A stretch of DNA of 64,000 nucleotides, taken from NCBI GenBank assembly GCA_947630765.1, contig CANRIX010000002.1:1-64000 (forward strand). The letters run 5' to 3'. The translations under genes were made by a program, and so were the position numbers. Below, piece by piece: positions 40,504 to 51,003 of this stretch; position 1 is the first letter of the stretch, and every line of letters starts with the position of its first letter. This DNA is from an uncultured Clostridia bacterium. Lineage in GTDB: Bacteria > Bacillota > Clostridia > Oscillospirales > CAG-382. Under the pieces are notes generated by a model. The model made no database searches, was not told the DNA's origin, and saw nothing but the letters and a program-made list of their open reading frames with translations.

Positions 40504-43500
40504 GTGGCGAACCTAACAGCCGTATTTGAGCTTATCGACAGGATGAGCGATAAAATGGACGCTATTTCGAGCCGAGGCGAAGCGGCGGTCGGGAATTGGG
40601 AGCATATCGGAGAGAGTGCAGACCAAGCCTTTGACAAGGCAGCATCGGCGGCAGACGGCGTTGCATCCGCGATGGATAGTTATAATAAGTCCGCTCAGGA
40701 TGCGGCGGCACAGACGGATTTCTGGACAGATGCGGTAGGAAATTACGACAAATCGGCTCTTGAAGCTATTTATAGCACACAGGAGCTTGTCGATATGGGT
40801 ATGAAGTCCGCAGACGCGCTCGAACACGAGGCTGATATTATGGCAGAGTGTGACCGAGCGGCGCAGGAATTGTCCAACGCGCTGGATGCCTCCACTTCCG
40901 CGCAGGAAGAATTATCGTCGGCGATGGATGATGCGAACCGCGTTGCCGAGAAAATTGCTAATAACGACAAGGTTGCTGCTGAAACAAAGGAGGCGTTGCA
41001 GAAAGCGACGGAAGATGCCGCGCAAGCCTTTGAGGAATTGGAGCAGGCGCAAGCCGAAGCGCAGTCCGCTATGGACAACTACAATTCTGTTATGGAGAGC
41101 GGAACGGCGAGCCTTGATGAGATGGAGGATGCGGCGAGACAGGCGGCAGAAGCCTCCGAGAAGTTGGAAAAGGCGCAGGAGAACGCCACCGATGCGGCAG
41201 ATGATTTGGCAGACGCCACCGAGGATGCCTCTAACGAAGCTAAAAAGGCTGGCAAAAAGGGAGAAGAAGCAGCAAAGACGTTGCAAAATGCACTGGCGGC
41301 GGCTGGCATTGTAAAAGCCCTTGAAGAAATTACAGGTGCATTTATGGATGCCGCAGACGCAGCAGCACAGGCTGAAACGGCGTTTGCAAAATTGCAGACC
41401 ATCGCGGGAGCCGATTCTATGGGGATGCTGACGGACCAGATACGAGAGCTGTCGGCAGAAACGGGAATTGCCCAGGATGCCCTCGCAGATGTCGCGTATA
41501 ACGCGATTTCCGCAGGCGCGGCGGTTGAAGATGCGGTCGGAACAGCGGGAGCGGCATCGAAGCTCGCGGCGGCTGGTTTTACTGACACGTCCTCCGCGCT
41601 GTCCGTCCTTTCCACGGCTATGAACAGTTATGGAGAAGCGGCAGGATCAGCGGAGGATATTTCAAACTCCCTGATTATGGTGCAGAACCTTGGCGTTACG
41701 ACCGTGGCTGAATTGTCCGCGAGTATGGGCAAGTCCATCAGTACGGCGGCAGCTTATAACGTGTCGCTCGGCAATTTGGAGAGCGCATACGTATCGGTCA
41801 CAAAGGCTGGTATTAACACGGCAGAGGCGACGACGTACATCTCTGGTATGCTTTCCGAACTTGGTAAAGAGGGGTCTACCGTAGCCACTATTTTGCAGGA
41901 AGAAACGGGGCAGTCGTTCGGTCAGTTGATGAGTTCGGGCTATTCCCTCGCGGATGTATTGCAAATCATCTATGATGCGGCTGGGAATGATGCCGAGGCG
42001 ATGATGAACCTTTGGGGAAGTCAGACGGCTGGCGTTGCATCGGCGGCGATTGTCAATCAGGGATTGGAGCAGTTCAACACGAACCTTGTGGCGATTGAGC
42101 AGAGCGCGGGAGCTACCGAAAGCGCGTACTCCGTTATGGCGAATACCACTCAACACGCGCAGGAGAAGATGCAGAACAGTGCCGAGAACCTTAAAATCGC
42201 CGTGGGTGATATTCTCAATCCGACCCTTAAATCCCTGTATAATACTGGAACAGAGGCATTTCGGTGGGCTACTGATTTTGCTGAGAAACATCCGAAAGTA
42301 GTAAAAGCGGTTACGGCTATTACGGTGGTAATTGGCGTATTTGCAGCTGGAGTGGCGATAGCAGCGGCGGCAACCGCAGCGTGGAACGCTATTTTGGCGG
42401 TAAATCCCGTCGTTTTGATTGTGACAGGAGTAGCGGCATTAACGGCTGGAATTGTTGCTTTAACAGCTGTGATGATGCAGAACGAAGATGAGTACAGTTC
42501 TTGGACGAGAACGACCCAGCAGCAGTATGATGCCCTGCAAGACCTGAACGCAGAATATGACGAGGCTGTGAATAAGTACGGCGAAACGTCCGAAGAAGCG
42601 TTGAGACTGCAAAATCAGATTGACGACCTGAATGCGGAGTTTGAAGCATCGAAGCAGACTGTGGAAGAATTCGTCGCCGAGACAGATGCGATGATACAGA
42701 GCCATAACGAGCTTGTTTCCTCCTACGAGGATGGAATGAGTTCTATCCACGACGAAGAACTTGGAACGCTCGCCCTCATCCAGCGGTTGGGAGATTTGGC
42801 AACAAGCACAGACCAGACCGAAACAGCCCAGATGAAGATGCAGACCATCATCGACCAGCTTAATGAGAAATTCCCAGAGCTTGGGCTGAATATCGACAAC
42901 GTGACCGAAAGCACCGACCAGATGATTGCCGTGTTGAAGCGGTCGGCAGAGGAACAGGCGAAGCAGGAAGAGTACGAGGAAAGCTACCAAACGTGGGTAG
43001 ACCTTATCAAAGAACAAGCTGTCTTGGAGGACCAGCTCGCTGATGCAGAGGCAAATCTTAATGCTGAGCGTGAAAAACGCGGAATGTATCTCGATGAGCT
43101 GACAGGCGAGTGGATGAATAACGTCTACACAGAGGACAGCCTGTGGGCATCGTGGTTTACAGACCTTGACGATTACGGCGATGCAGTGGATGAGGTTTCG
43201 GCAGCACTTGAAGAAAATAAGAGGCTGCAAGCCGAATGCGAAAAGACGATGCAGGAATATGCCGACAGTGTAAATGGAGTTACTGGCGATACCGTCAGTT
43301 ACGAAGAAGCGGTAAGTTTGGCAGTCAGGTCCGTCCAAACAGATATGGACGACCTTAAAAAAGCCTATGACGAGGCGTTCGAGGCAGCGAGGAATTCCAT
43401 TTCAAGTACAGTCGGACTGTTCAACGATATGAGTATGTCGGGGCTGGAAAACAACGTCAGAGGCAGTTTCGGTGTATTTGATGAGCTGGAAGTTAAAGCT

Positions 43501-44820
43501 GAACATTCCGCAGGAAAGCTCGTCGATATATTGGAGGGGCAGACGAAGCAGCTCACGGAGTACGCGGACAACCTGAAATCGGCTGGAACCTACGGACTGG
43601 ATGAGGGGCTGCTCGATATGTTGAGCGACGGCAGCACCGACAGCATGGCGAATATCTCCACCATAATTGCGGAAATTGAGAGACTGGGCGGCACGACTGA
43701 CGCGGCTCGTCAGTATGTGGATGAATTGAACGGGGCGTTTGCAGATAGTCAGGCGGCGCAGGATTATTTCACACAGGCGCAGACGACAGCCGACGACCTT
43801 ATGGCATCGTTGCAGTCGCAGAATGATTTCATCACGCAGTATGTGGATAATATCCAGCGGGCAAATGAAATCGGGCTGAATGAGAATTTGCTTGCATCCC
43901 TTAGTGACGGCAGCGAGGAAAGCGCGGCACAGCTTCAAGCGATTATCGACAAAGTGGACGAGCTGGGCGGCACGTCGCAGGCGGCAAAGGATTACGTTGC
44001 TGAGATGAACGCGGCGTTCGAGGATGTGGAGAGCGCAAAAGACACGTTCGCAAATACCGTCGCAGAGATGGAAACGGATTTCGATGAAAGGATGACCGAC
44101 ATCGAAAAACGTATGGAAGATGCAATCGAAAATATGACGATGGAGGATGATGCGAAAGCAGCAGCACAGGCGACGGTAGCGGCGTATGCAGCGGGAATAA
44201 GGAGCGGTATCAGGGATGCCGAGAGTGCAGCACAGGCTGTCGCAAATGCGGCGGCAAATGCACTCTCGACTGCGCATAGCGTAGGCTCTACCACTCGTTC
44301 CGCACTTCCTGTCGAGGCAGACGCAAGTGGCACGACGGACGCAGCCGATGTATTCATTGCTGGCGAGAATGGTCCTGAACTTATTATCGGAGCTGGCGGC
44401 AGCACTGTGTTCCCGCATGAAGAAACGGAACGGATTATTGATGCCGTTTCTGGCGATGCCATGTATAAAGACGCAGGAGCCATGACGGTTATGTTCTCCC
44501 CGCTTCTTGGTATGTGGGGGAATGATGGCAGCGTTACGACGAGCGAGGCTGTCACGAGTGACGGCAGCGAGGACAACAGCGGCATATTCTTCCCCGTTCC
44601 GCAGCCTGATGGTGGAGGCGGCGACAGAGATGGAGGCGACGGCGATAATACGAGAAAGGTCCTGCTCGAAATTGCAGGAAAGGGCAATATCGAATTGAGG
44701 GGCGGTAAAGTGGACGATGAGACGATGCTGCAATTCCTGTATGAGTATTTGAAGCCCGTTCTTTCCGAGATACTGACACAAGAAATCTACGAGGAGGGCG
44801 ACGGCAGCTATGAATACTAA
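40504..44820 (+). CDS. Tape measure protein
   Basis: GTG 40504 follows GGGAGGTGATACA; the 1438-residue product begins [20 protein letters not shown]. The N terminus is long Ala/Glu-rich coiled coil, followed by a TP901-type core ([60 protein letters not shown]). A hydrophobic segment (about 602-640) and further coiled coils and repeats ([20 protein letters not shown] type) come next, then a Gly/Asp-rich end. It sets tail length and may help DNA cross the membrane. Confidence 0.92.
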   Translation: MANLTAVFELIDRMSDKMDAISSRGEAAVGNWEHIGESADQAFDKAASAADGVASAMDSYNKSAQDAAAQTDFWTDAVGNYDKSALEAIYSTQELVDMGMKSADALEHEADIMAECDRAAQELSNALDASTSAQEELSSAMDDANRVAEKIANNDKVAAETKEALQKATEDAAQAFEELEQAQAEAQSAMDNYNSVMESGTASLDEMEDAARQAAEASEKLEKAQENATDAADDLADATEDASNEAKKAGKKGEEAAKTLQNALAAAGIVKALEEITGAFMDAADAAAQAETAFAKLQTIAGADSMGMLTDQIRELSAETGIAQDALADVAYNAISAGAAVEDAVGTAGAASKLAAAGFTDTSSALSVLSTAMNSYGEAAGSAEDISNSLIMVQNLGVTTVAELSASMGKSISTAAAYNVSLGNLESAYVSVTKAGINTAEATTYISGMLSELGKEGSTVATILQEETGQSFGQLMSSGYSLADVLQIIYDAAGNDAEAMMNLWGSQTAGVASAAIVNQGLEQFNTNLVAIEQSAGATESAYSVMANTTQHAQEKMQNSAENLKIAVGDILNPTLKSLYNTGTEAFRWATDFAEKHPKVVKAVTAITVVIGVFAAGVAIAAAATAAWNAILAVNPVVLIVTGVAALTAGIVALTAVMMQNEDEYSSWTRTTQQQYDALQDLNAEYDEAVNKYGETSEEALRLQNQIDDLNAEFEASKQTVEEFVAETDAMIQSHNELVSSYEDGMSSIHDEELGTLALIQRLGDLATSTDQTETAQMKMQTIIDQLNEKFPELGLNIDNVTESTDQMIAVLKRSAEEQAKQEEYEESYQTWVDLIKEQAVLEDQLADAEANLNAEREKRGMYLDELTGEWMNNVYTEDSLWASWFTDLDDYGDAVDEVSAALEENKRLQAECEKTMQEYADSVNGVTGDTVSYEEAVSLAVRSVQTDMDDLKKAYDEAFEAARNSISSTVGLFNDMSMSGLENNVRGSFGVFDELEVKAEHSAGKLVDILEGQTKQLTEYADNLKSAGTYGLDEGLLDMLSDGSTDSMANISTIIAEIERLGGTTDAARQYVDELNGAFADSQAAQDYFTQAQTTADDLMASLQSQNDFITQYVDNIQRANEIGLNENLLASLSDGSEESAAQLQAIIDKVDELGGTSQAAKDYVAEMNAAFEDVESAKDTFANTVAEMETDFDERMTDIEKRMEDAIENMTMEDDAKAAAQATVAAYAAGIRSGIRDAESAAQAVANAAANALSTAHSVGSTTRSALPVEADASGTTDAADVFIAGENGPELIIGAGGSTVFPHEETERIIDAVSGDAMYKDAGAMTVMFSPLLGMWGNDGSVTTSEAVTSDGSEDNSGIFFPVPQPDGGGGDRDGGDGDNTRKVLLEIAGKGNIELRGGKVDDETMLQFLYEYLKPVLSEILTQEIYEEGDGSYEY

Positions 44821-45463
44821 ATATCAGATGTGGATTACGTACAACGCGGAGGCTGAAAAGCTCCGCATCCCCGTGCTGCCCGAAAAGATTACGGTCAGTA
44901 TTGGGAGCAACAACAGCAGCGTTGATTTGGTAGGCTTGGGCGAGGTTGTTATTAAGCAGGCTCGCCCCGCCTTTCAATTCTCGTTTGACAGCTTTTTCCC
45001 CAGCACGACGTTCCCAGGCGTGACAGTTGGATTGTCCGACCCGAAGCAGTGCGTGAATATGCTGAAAAAATGGCAGGAGGGCGACAAGCCCGTTCACTTG
45101 ATTTGCACGGATGTCGGGATTGATGTCTATTGCACGATTGAGAGCTTCACGTATTACGAGCAGGGCGGCGACGTGGGGACGATGTATTACAGTTTGAGCC
45201 TGAAAGAATATCGGGAAGTGACAGTAAAAAAGGTCAAAATCGAGGAAAAGAAAGCGACCGTCCCGCAGACCGAAACGAGGGTAGACAATACGGTTACGCC
45301 GAAAACCTATACCGTCCAAAAAGGCGATTGCCTGTGGAATATCGCAAGGAAGTTTTACGGGAACGGGTCCAAGTATACGCTCATCTATAATGCGAACAGG
45401 GATAAAATCAAGAACGCCAACCTGATATATGCGGGGCAAGTATTGACAATTCCTGATGCGTAG
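44810..45463 (+). CDS. Baseplate/tail LysM protein (XkdP-like)
   Basis: A 217-residue protein whose start overlaps the tape measure end by 11 bp. The N-terminal 140 residues match XkdP ([40 protein letters not shown]). The C terminus is a LysM domain ([33 protein letters not shown]) that binds peptidoglycan. Confidence 0.9.
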   Translation: MNTKYQMWITYNAEAEKLRIPVLPEKITVSIGSNNSSVDLVGLGEVVIKQARPAFQFSFDSFFPSTTFPGVTVGLSDPKQCVNMLKKWQEGDKPVHLICTDVGIDVYCTIESFTYYEQGGDVGTMYYSLSLKEYREVTVKKVKIEEKKATVPQTETRVDNTVTPKTYTVQKGDCLWNIARKFYGNGSKYTLIYNANRDKIKNANLIYAGQVLTIPDA

Positions 45464-45474
45464 GAGGTGAGAAC

Positions 45475-46710
45475 ATGGGCAAAGGAATAAGCCTGCTCGT
45501 GATGAAGTCGGGAGCATCCAGCGGCACGGATATTTCAGGGCTGGTGGAGACGATAACGTGGAGCGGGCGGCGAGGTAGTCCGACGAGGACACTTCAAGTC
45601 TCACTGATTGATGATGACGGATATAAACACGCGCGGAGCGGCGTGGATATTGAAAGCGGTTATCAGTGCATATTCTCGTATGATGGCGCGGAATTGTTTC
45701 GGGGGATATTCCTACGGCAGAGCCAAAGCCACACAAAGACGATGGAGTTCAAGGCATACGACCTCGGAATATATCTGTCGAATAATAAGGACACTTTCGT
45801 ATATGAGAATAAGACGGCGACGGATGTATTCAAAGACGTGTGCAGCCGTTTTGGTATTCCGGTAGGAGGCGCGGCGAGTACAAGCTATACGATACCTGAC
45901 CTGACGAAGAAAAAAACGACTGGATGGGATGCCATAGCGGATGCCCTTAGTTTGGATTATGAGAACACGGGAACAAAGCATTATGTGTTCTCGGATAAAG
46001 GGCAACTCTATTTGAAAAAGAGGCTCGAAAACGTCCTACAATGGGTGTTGGATGTTGATACGAACATCACGAGCTATAAGTATTCCAAGAGCATAGAGAA
46101 CCTGAAAACGCGGATAAAATTGCTGTCGAAAGAGGGTACTGTGCTGGCGCAGGAGCAGGACACAGCCCTCGAAAAACTATACGGCATTTTTCAGGATGTG
46201 GACACGCCCGACGAGAGCCTTTCCAACGCGCAGATAAAATCCCTTGCAAAGAGCTTGCTCTCGGAAAAGAAAACGCCAGAGCGGAACCTTATCCTGAATA
46301 ATGTGCTGGGCGTGACGGATGTGATTTCTGGGGTAGGGGTATTCATAAAAATCCCGCACCTCGGATTGAACAAGACGTTTTATGTGGACAGTGACAGCCA
46401 CACGTTCAAAGGGAATTTGCACACGATGTCGTTGGAGCTTAACTTGATTTCGGAGGCAAGCCCGCCCGAAGAACCGAAGCAGGAAGATGAGGCGAAAAAG
46501 GATTACAAGGTCGGCGACGTGGTGCAATTCCACGGAGGAAAGCATTACGTTGCGAGTACGGCGAGCAGCCCAGCAAGCACAAATCTCGGCGCAGGACCAG
46601 CGAAGATTACCCTGACAAACAAGGGGTCCGCTCATCCGTGGCATCTCGTCACGGAGGACTGGGGGAAAACACACGTCTGGGGCTGGGTCGATGATGGGTC
46701 ATTCAGTTAG
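45475..46710 (+). CDS. Baseplate hub protein (XkdQ-like) with SH3-like wall-binding end
   Basis: A 411-residue protein after TAGGAGGTGAGAAC. Residues 1-335 match XkdQ/gpD-type hubs (SRQGSPTRTL-like GRRGSPTRTLQVSLID, IFSYDGAELFRGIFLR, WDAIADALSLDYENTGTKHY). Residues 343-411 are an added domain (YKVGDVVQFHGGKHYVASTA, HPWHLVTEDWG, VWGWVDDGSF) that closely resembles the SH3-like domain of the endolysin at 54925. Confidence 0.85.
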   Translation: MGKGISLLVMKSGASSGTDISGLVETITWSGRRGSPTRTLQVSLIDDDGYKHARSGVDIESGYQCIFSYDGAELFRGIFLRQSQSHTKTMEFKAYDLGIYLSNNKDTFVYENKTATDVFKDVCSRFGIPVGGAASTSYTIPDLTKKKTTGWDAIADALSLDYENTGTKHYVFSDKGQLYLKKRLENVLQWVLDVDTNITSYKYSKSIENLKTRIKLLSKEGTVLAQEQDTALEKLYGIFQDVDTPDESLSNAQIKSLAKSLLSEKKTPERNLILNNVLGVTDVISGVGVFIKIPHLGLNKTFYVDSDSHTFKGNLHTMSLELNLISEASPPEEPKQEDEAKKDYKVGDVVQFHGGKHYVASTASSPASTNLGAGPAKITLTNKGSAHPWHLVTEDWGKTHVWGWVDDGSFS

Positions 46711-46721
46711 GAGGTGGAGCG

Positions 46722-47138
46722 ATGGCAACAGAACAAAGCAAAAGCCTGAAAAACATCTTTCAGGGAATGGTGCGGGGATATGCGGAATTGATGCAAGGAA
46801 CGGTCATTTCCGTAAGCCCGCTCAAAATTCAGATGGCGAACGATGAAAAGCTGATTATCAACGAGAGGATAACAGTCGTTCCGCGCCATTTGAGTGATTA
46901 CAAGACAAAGGCGACCTATACGGTAGGTGAGGGCGTACTGGATAGCGAAACATTTGAGGATGGAGAGCACGGCGGGCATATCAGCGGGAACGGGGCGCAC
47001 GTAAACAAGCTGCGGACGTTCACACTGACGAAAGGCACGATAACAGTTTTCAACGCCTTAAAGGTTGGAGAAATCGTCTATGTGCTGTCGCTGAATGACG
47101 GCAAACTATATTATGTCCTCGATAGGGTGGTGGAATAA
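46722..47138 (+). CDS. Baseplate protein (XkdR/DUF2577-like)
   Basis: A 138-residue protein after TAGGAGGTGGAGCG. DUF2577-like pattern (GYAELMQGTVISVSPLKIQM, INERITVVPRHLSDY, ALKVGEIVYVLSLNDGKLYY). Stop and next start overlap (TAATG). Confidence 0.82.
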   Translation: MATEQSKSLKNIFQGMVRGYAELMQGTVISVSPLKIQMANDEKLIINERITVVPRHLSDYKTKATYTVGEGVLDSETFEDGEHGGHISGNGAHVNKLRTFTLTKGTITVFNALKVGEIVYVLSLNDGKLYYVLDRVVE

Positions 47139-47548
47139 TGCCAGAGAGTGTATACATCCCCATCGGGATAAATGAGATTTCAGAAGCGGAAGAACAGCCG
47201 AGCAGGACATATAAGCTCGACCTTGATGCTGGGCGTATTCTTGGTTTTGTAGACGGGCAGGAGGCGGTACGGCAAGCGATAAGGAAAGCCTTAATCACCC
47301 CGCGCTGGAAATGCCTGATATACGATAATCAGTACGGCAGCGAGATTGAGGATGCTGTTACTGTGAACGATGCGACACGGGAATATGTGCGGTCGGTAGT
47401 CCCTGGCTTTGTGAGGGATTGTTTGAAGCCTGACAGCCGCATACTTTCCGTGTCAAATTTTACGTTCGAGTTTCGTGACGACGGGGCATATATAGGCTTC
47501 GATGCGGACACGATTTTCGGAAAAATAAGTATCGGGGAGGTGATATAA
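47138..47548 (+). CDS. Baseplate wedge protein (XkdS/DUF2634, gp25-like)
   Basis: A 136-residue protein with the XkdS pattern (TYKLDLDAGRILGFVDGQEA, VRQAIRKALITPRWKCLIYD, NQYGSEIEDAV). It belongs to the baseplate wedge together with XkdT. Confidence 0.88.
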   Translation: MPESVYIPIGINEISEAEEQPSRTYKLDLDAGRILGFVDGQEAVRQAIRKALITPRWKCLIYDNQYGSEIEDAVTVNDATREYVRSVVPGFVRDCLKPDSRILSVSNFTFEFRDDGAYIGFDADTIFGKISIGEVI

Positions 47549-47549
47549 C

Positions 47550-48668
47550 GTGTTTGAGGCTTATACGTTTGAGGCATTACTGGACGATGTGCTGCGGAAC
47601 GCCCCAGAGGGGATAGACACACGGCAGGGCAGCATTTTCTATGATGCTGTGTCGGGAATTATCCTACAAATCGCAAGGATGTATACGGACCTTGAAAGAG
47701 TGTTCCAGCTTGTTTTCGTAACATCGGCAGAGGGCGAATATCTGGATATGAAAGCAAGCGAATACGGGATGAAGCGGCTGAATGCGACATCGGCAAAATA
47801 CAGGCTCGTGTATGAGGGAGCAACGCCGTCAATCGGAGCAAGGTTTTTCCACAATGACACGGGACTGTATTTCAGGGTAGGAAGTGACGACGGCGTATTA
47901 TTCCTTGAATCGGAGCAGGTTGGCACGGTGGGCAACAATATTCCTGTTGGAGCGTTGGCTGTGCCAGTGAATACCATTCAGGGGCTTTTATCGTCCACGT
48001 TTGGCGAAGTGTATGAGTACGGGTCTGACGAGGAATCGGATGCAGACCTCCGAACGAGAGTGCAGGAAAAGATTGCAGGACCAGCCGAGAACGGCAACAA
48101 GCAGCATTACAAGACGTGGTGTGAAAGCGTTGACGGTGTAGGTCTTGCGAGAATAACACCGCTCTGGAACGGCCCGAACACGGTGAAAGCGGTGCTGATA
48201 AGTCCGCTCGGATTGCCGTGCAGCGAGAACATCGTCGAGAACGTCCAAAACTATGTTGACCCGTCCACGAAAGGGATTACGGTCGATATTAAGGGCAAGA
48301 CATACCCTGTCGGCGACGGGCTGGGAGAGGGCGTTGCAAATCTTGGCGCCCATTTCACAGCCACGGCAGCGGACAGCGTAAATGTTGCCGTGAGGTTTAA
48401 GGCCGTGATAGCAGAGGGACGGTCGGAAGATGATGTACGACAGGAAGTCACGGAGGCGTTGACGGAGTATTTCAAACAGCTTGTTATGGAAACGGCAAGC
48501 GCATCGGATATTGTCGTGCGTATCACGGCAGTCGGCGCGATGATTTCAGGAGCGGAGAGCGTCGTCGATTATAGCAACCTTACGCTGAATGGAGGAACGT
48601 CGAATATATACCCAGGCGAGGACGGCGTTCCCGTTGTGTCGGAGGTGACCGTCGATGTCGATATTTAA
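47550..48668 (+). CDS. Baseplate J-like protein (XkdT)
   Basis: GTG 47550 follows GGGGAGGTGATATAAC. The 372-residue product shows the baseplate J pattern (AYTFEALLDDVLRNAPEGID, TRQGSIFYDAVSGIILQIAR, GLLSSTFGEVYEYGSDEESD, LRTRVQEKIAGPAENGNKQH, YKTWCESVDGVGLARITPLW). It joins wedges and contacts the sheath. It overlaps the next gene by 14 bp. Confidence 0.92.
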   Translation: MFEAYTFEALLDDVLRNAPEGIDTRQGSIFYDAVSGIILQIARMYTDLERVFQLVFVTSAEGEYLDMKASEYGMKRLNATSAKYRLVYEGATPSIGARFFHNDTGLYFRVGSDDGVLFLESEQVGTVGNNIPVGALAVPVNTIQGLLSSTFGEVYEYGSDEESDADLRTRVQEKIAGPAENGNKQHYKTWCESVDGVGLARITPLWNGPNTVKAVLISPLGLPCSENIVENVQNYVDPSTKGITVDIKGKTYPVGDGLGEGVANLGAHFTATAADSVNVAVRFKAVIAEGRSEDDVRQEVTEALTEYFKQLVMETASASDIVVRITAVGAMISGAESVVDYSNLTLNGGTSNIYPGEDGVPVVSEVTVDVDI

Positions 48669-49773
48669 TCCCTACTGGAAGTGTAACTACGACGAGCTGA
48701 TAACGTATTATCCCCGCTATTACAGGGATGTGCTGGAAATGGATGCAATTCTTCACGCGGAGGGTCGCCTTGCGGATGGATTACAGAACGGCATTGACCT
48801 AATCCTGATGAATAACTTCATTGACGGAGCGGACGAGGACACAATCGGAAAGTTTGAGCAGTTTCTTGGGCTGTCGTTGCTTAAAAGGCGTTCTGTGGAG
48901 GAACGACGGCGGCTTGTAAAGAGCTTTTTCGCTGGTATGGGAAAAGTATCAGCCACAAGAATTGCCGAGACTATACGGGCGTACACGGGCGCAGAAACGA
49001 CGTGTGATTTCTACCCGTTTGACGAGGCAAGAAACAACCGCCTCGATATAATGTTCCAGCGTGGGAATGAAGAAACGATATACGTCAGCGATATATATAC
49101 CTTGCTGGAAAGGATGCTGCCCGCGCACATCGAGTGGCGGGCGATGATTGTGTATCGTTTCGGCATCGGGGTAGGATGTCGCAGAGAGCATTACAAATAT
49201 CTGTATGAGTTCTGCGGAACGAAGCCGTATTCTGTCCTTATCGCGGACGTGAATGGAGTTACGACGGTCGTTGAAACACACATCACTGGCGTAAAAGCTG
49301 ATTATAAGCACAGCGCACAGGATGGAGTTATGCAGCGTTCGGGGCAGCATCCGAATACTGCGCTCCTTGCGGGAGTGAGAACAGCCGATACAGTGGTGGA
49401 GGTTGGCATCACGAACGACGTGGAGACGTACAAATTCAGCGGCTACGGCGAGGCTGGAAAGCACCCGAACACGACAACCTTTGCCGAGGTGATAGGCGCT
49501 GACGTGGGCATCGGTGCAGAGAACGAAAATGCGCTCATAATGTATAAGCGCACGGGTGTTGAGCCTGACACCGCCACAATCGCCCACGAAAGCGAAATCG
49601 CGGTCGGGGTAGGAGAAAATTCTGAACACACAGTTATGGACTACAAGAGCAGCGGCGTAATCCCTGACACCGCCACCCTTGCCCATAATGATGAGATTAA
49701 CGCCGCAGTCGAGGTGAAGTCCTCCGATTACGGCGTTAATTATATTCCGTGTGGTACAACTTTCACAAGATAG
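48655..49773 (+). CDS. Baseplate protein (XkdU/DUF2313-like) with C-terminal repeats
   Basis: A 372-residue protein. Residues 1-175 match DUF2313/YmfQ (LPRYYRDVLEMDAI-like YYPRYYRDVLEMDAILHAEG, IGKFEQFLGL, LVKSFFAGMGKVSATRIAET, LPAHIEWRAMIVY). A Cys-containing link follows, then about four imperfect 33-35-residue repeats (SGQHPNTALLAGVRTADTVV, AGKHPNTTTFAEVIGADVGI, TGVEPDTATIAHESEIAVGV, SGVIPDTATLAHNDEINAAV) that probably form a fibre-like or bead-like extension. Confidence 0.82.
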   Translation: MSIFNPYWKCNYDELITYYPRYYRDVLEMDAILHAEGRLADGLQNGIDLILMNNFIDGADEDTIGKFEQFLGLSLLKRRSVEERRRLVKSFFAGMGKVSATRIAETIRAYTGAETTCDFYPFDEARNNRLDIMFQRGNEETIYVSDIYTLLERMLPAHIEWRAMIVYRFGIGVGCRREHYKYLYEFCGTKPYSVLIADVNGVTTVVETHITGVKADYKHSAQDGVMQRSGQHPNTALLAGVRTADTVVEVGITNDVETYKFSGYGEAGKHPNTTTFAEVIGADVGIGAENENALIMYKRTGVEPDTATIAHESEIAVGVGENSEHTVMDYKSSGVIPDTATLAHNDEINAAVEVKSSDYGVNYIPCGTTFTR

Positions 49774-49785
49774 GAGGTAACGGCG

Positions 49786-50091
49786 ATGGCATTTTGGACG
49801 GAAACTTTTCTGAATAAGATGCGGGAGGACTGGCTGCGGCGTATCGTAAAAATCCAGTATTATGCTGGCGGCACGTGGTATGATGCTCAAATCACGAGCA
49901 AGACCATCGAGGGCGACACGTTAAAGATTTTGAGCCAGACCACCGACAGCAGGGCGTTGACCGTCACGAGCGTAAGGCTTATTGACATGGGCGGCGACGT
50001 GGCGGGGCAGATTTCAGAAAACATCACGAAACTGGCAACGCAGGGCGTAATTACCCTTTGGGAATTTCCGCTCTATGAGATTGCAACTTAA
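49786..50091 (+). CDS. Small tail/baseplate protein, 101 aa
   Basis: Follows TAGGAGGTAACGGCG. The product (AFWTETFLNKMREDWLRRIV, KIQYYAGGTWYDAQI) has a helical start and a beta-rich remainder. It is a common type between XkdU-like and fibre genes in clostridial phages; its exact role is unknown. Confidence 0.65.
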   Translation: MAFWTETFLNKMREDWLRRIVKIQYYAGGTWYDAQITSKTIEGDTLKILSQTTDSRALTVTSVRLIDMGGDVAGQISENITKLATQGVITLWEFPLYEIAT

Positions 50092-50116
50092 AAACGAAAA
50101 GAGGTGAGAAACAGCT

Positions 50117-50641
50117 ATGTACAAAAATTTGCTTTGGCTTGACCATGCCGTAACTCCTGACCGCACCTTTAAGATGACGAACAACTCTGACGGTACGGTG
50201 ACGCTGACACCCGCAGGGAGGGTCATTCAGCAGGGTACGAATATGAGTGCCGCAAATTTCAACAACATCGAGATGGGCGTCTCGGATGTTGACCTTGCGG
50301 GGCATCTGCTCGTGCTTATTGTCCGCGACCTGTGCAGGAGAACGGGCGTGACCGAGGACGACTTTGTGAGCGTTCTGAATGAGGTGACGGCAGAAGAAAA
50401 GAGCATCACGCTGAAAAATACGGCGAAATACCCGTTTAACAACAGCGTACAGAGTGTGAGCCTGACGAAGAACAGAGCCACGAAGAATTACACGGTCGAA
50501 GCGGAAGTCGTTTCCAAGAACGGAAACGTCGGGGAAATCGTCATCACTGACAAGGCCCTGAACGGTTTCAAGGTGGAACACACTGGCAGCGCGACCGAGG
50601 TAAAAATCAACCTGAAAATTAGAGGAGGTATAATCGCATGA
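50117..50641 (+). CDS. Putative tail fibre/baseplate-distal protein, 174 aa
   Basis: Follows GAGGTGAGAAACAGCT. The protein has PDRTFKMTNNSDGTVTLTPA and FNNIEMGVSDVDLAGHLLVL, the short N-terminal pattern seen in receptor-region proteins of clostridial phages, with a beta-rich end (VGEIVITDKALNGFKVEHTG). Assigned to the host-recognition apparatus by position. Confidence 0.6.
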   Translation: MYKNLLWLDHAVTPDRTFKMTNNSDGTVTLTPAGRVIQQGTNMSAANFNNIEMGVSDVDLAGHLLVLIVRDLCRRTGVTEDDFVSVLNEVTAEEKSITLKNTAKYPFNNSVQSVSLTKNRATKNYTVEAEVVSKNGNVGEIVITDKALNGFKVEHTGSATEVKINLKIRGGIIA

Positions 50642-50988
50642 TTATCATCGAAAAGAACGAGGGGACGAAAATCCCCTACGAAGTGGACGGCACAAAGGTC
50701 TGCTTCAATGACGACCTGACAATCAACCTTGCCAAGCGGCAGGAGGATTGGCCCGTGCATATCGACGTGTGCAGCGACAAGGACGGTGCGCTCGTTATCG
50801 GCGCGGCAAGTGGAAATTACTACGTCGCCCAGATTGACGTACCCGCGAGGGAGTACGTCGAAGTCGAGGAAGATGTCGAGCCTGTCGAGGAAGATGGGCA
50901 GACAAAGAGCGTTAAGCTCGAACCGAAGCCGCTCGATATGGATGAGGTGACGCTCACCCTTTGGGCGCTCGAAAATTATTCTGAATGA
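50638..50988 (+). CDS. Small protein before the DGR variable protein, 116 aa
   Basis: Its ATG overlaps the previous stop. A beta-rich N terminus (IIIEKNEGTKIPYEVDGTKV, CFNDDLTINLAKRQEDWPVH) and an acidic end. It might be an attachment or chaperone partner for the variable protein that follows 15 bases later. No family recognised. Confidence 0.6.
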   Translation: MIIIEKNEGTKIPYEVDGTKVCFNDDLTINLAKRQEDWPVHIDVCSDKDGALVIGAASGNYYVAQIDVPAREYVEVEEDVEPVEEDGQTKSVKLEPKPLDMDEVTLTLWALENYSE

Positions 50989-51003
50989 TAGGAGGCAGAA
51001 AAA

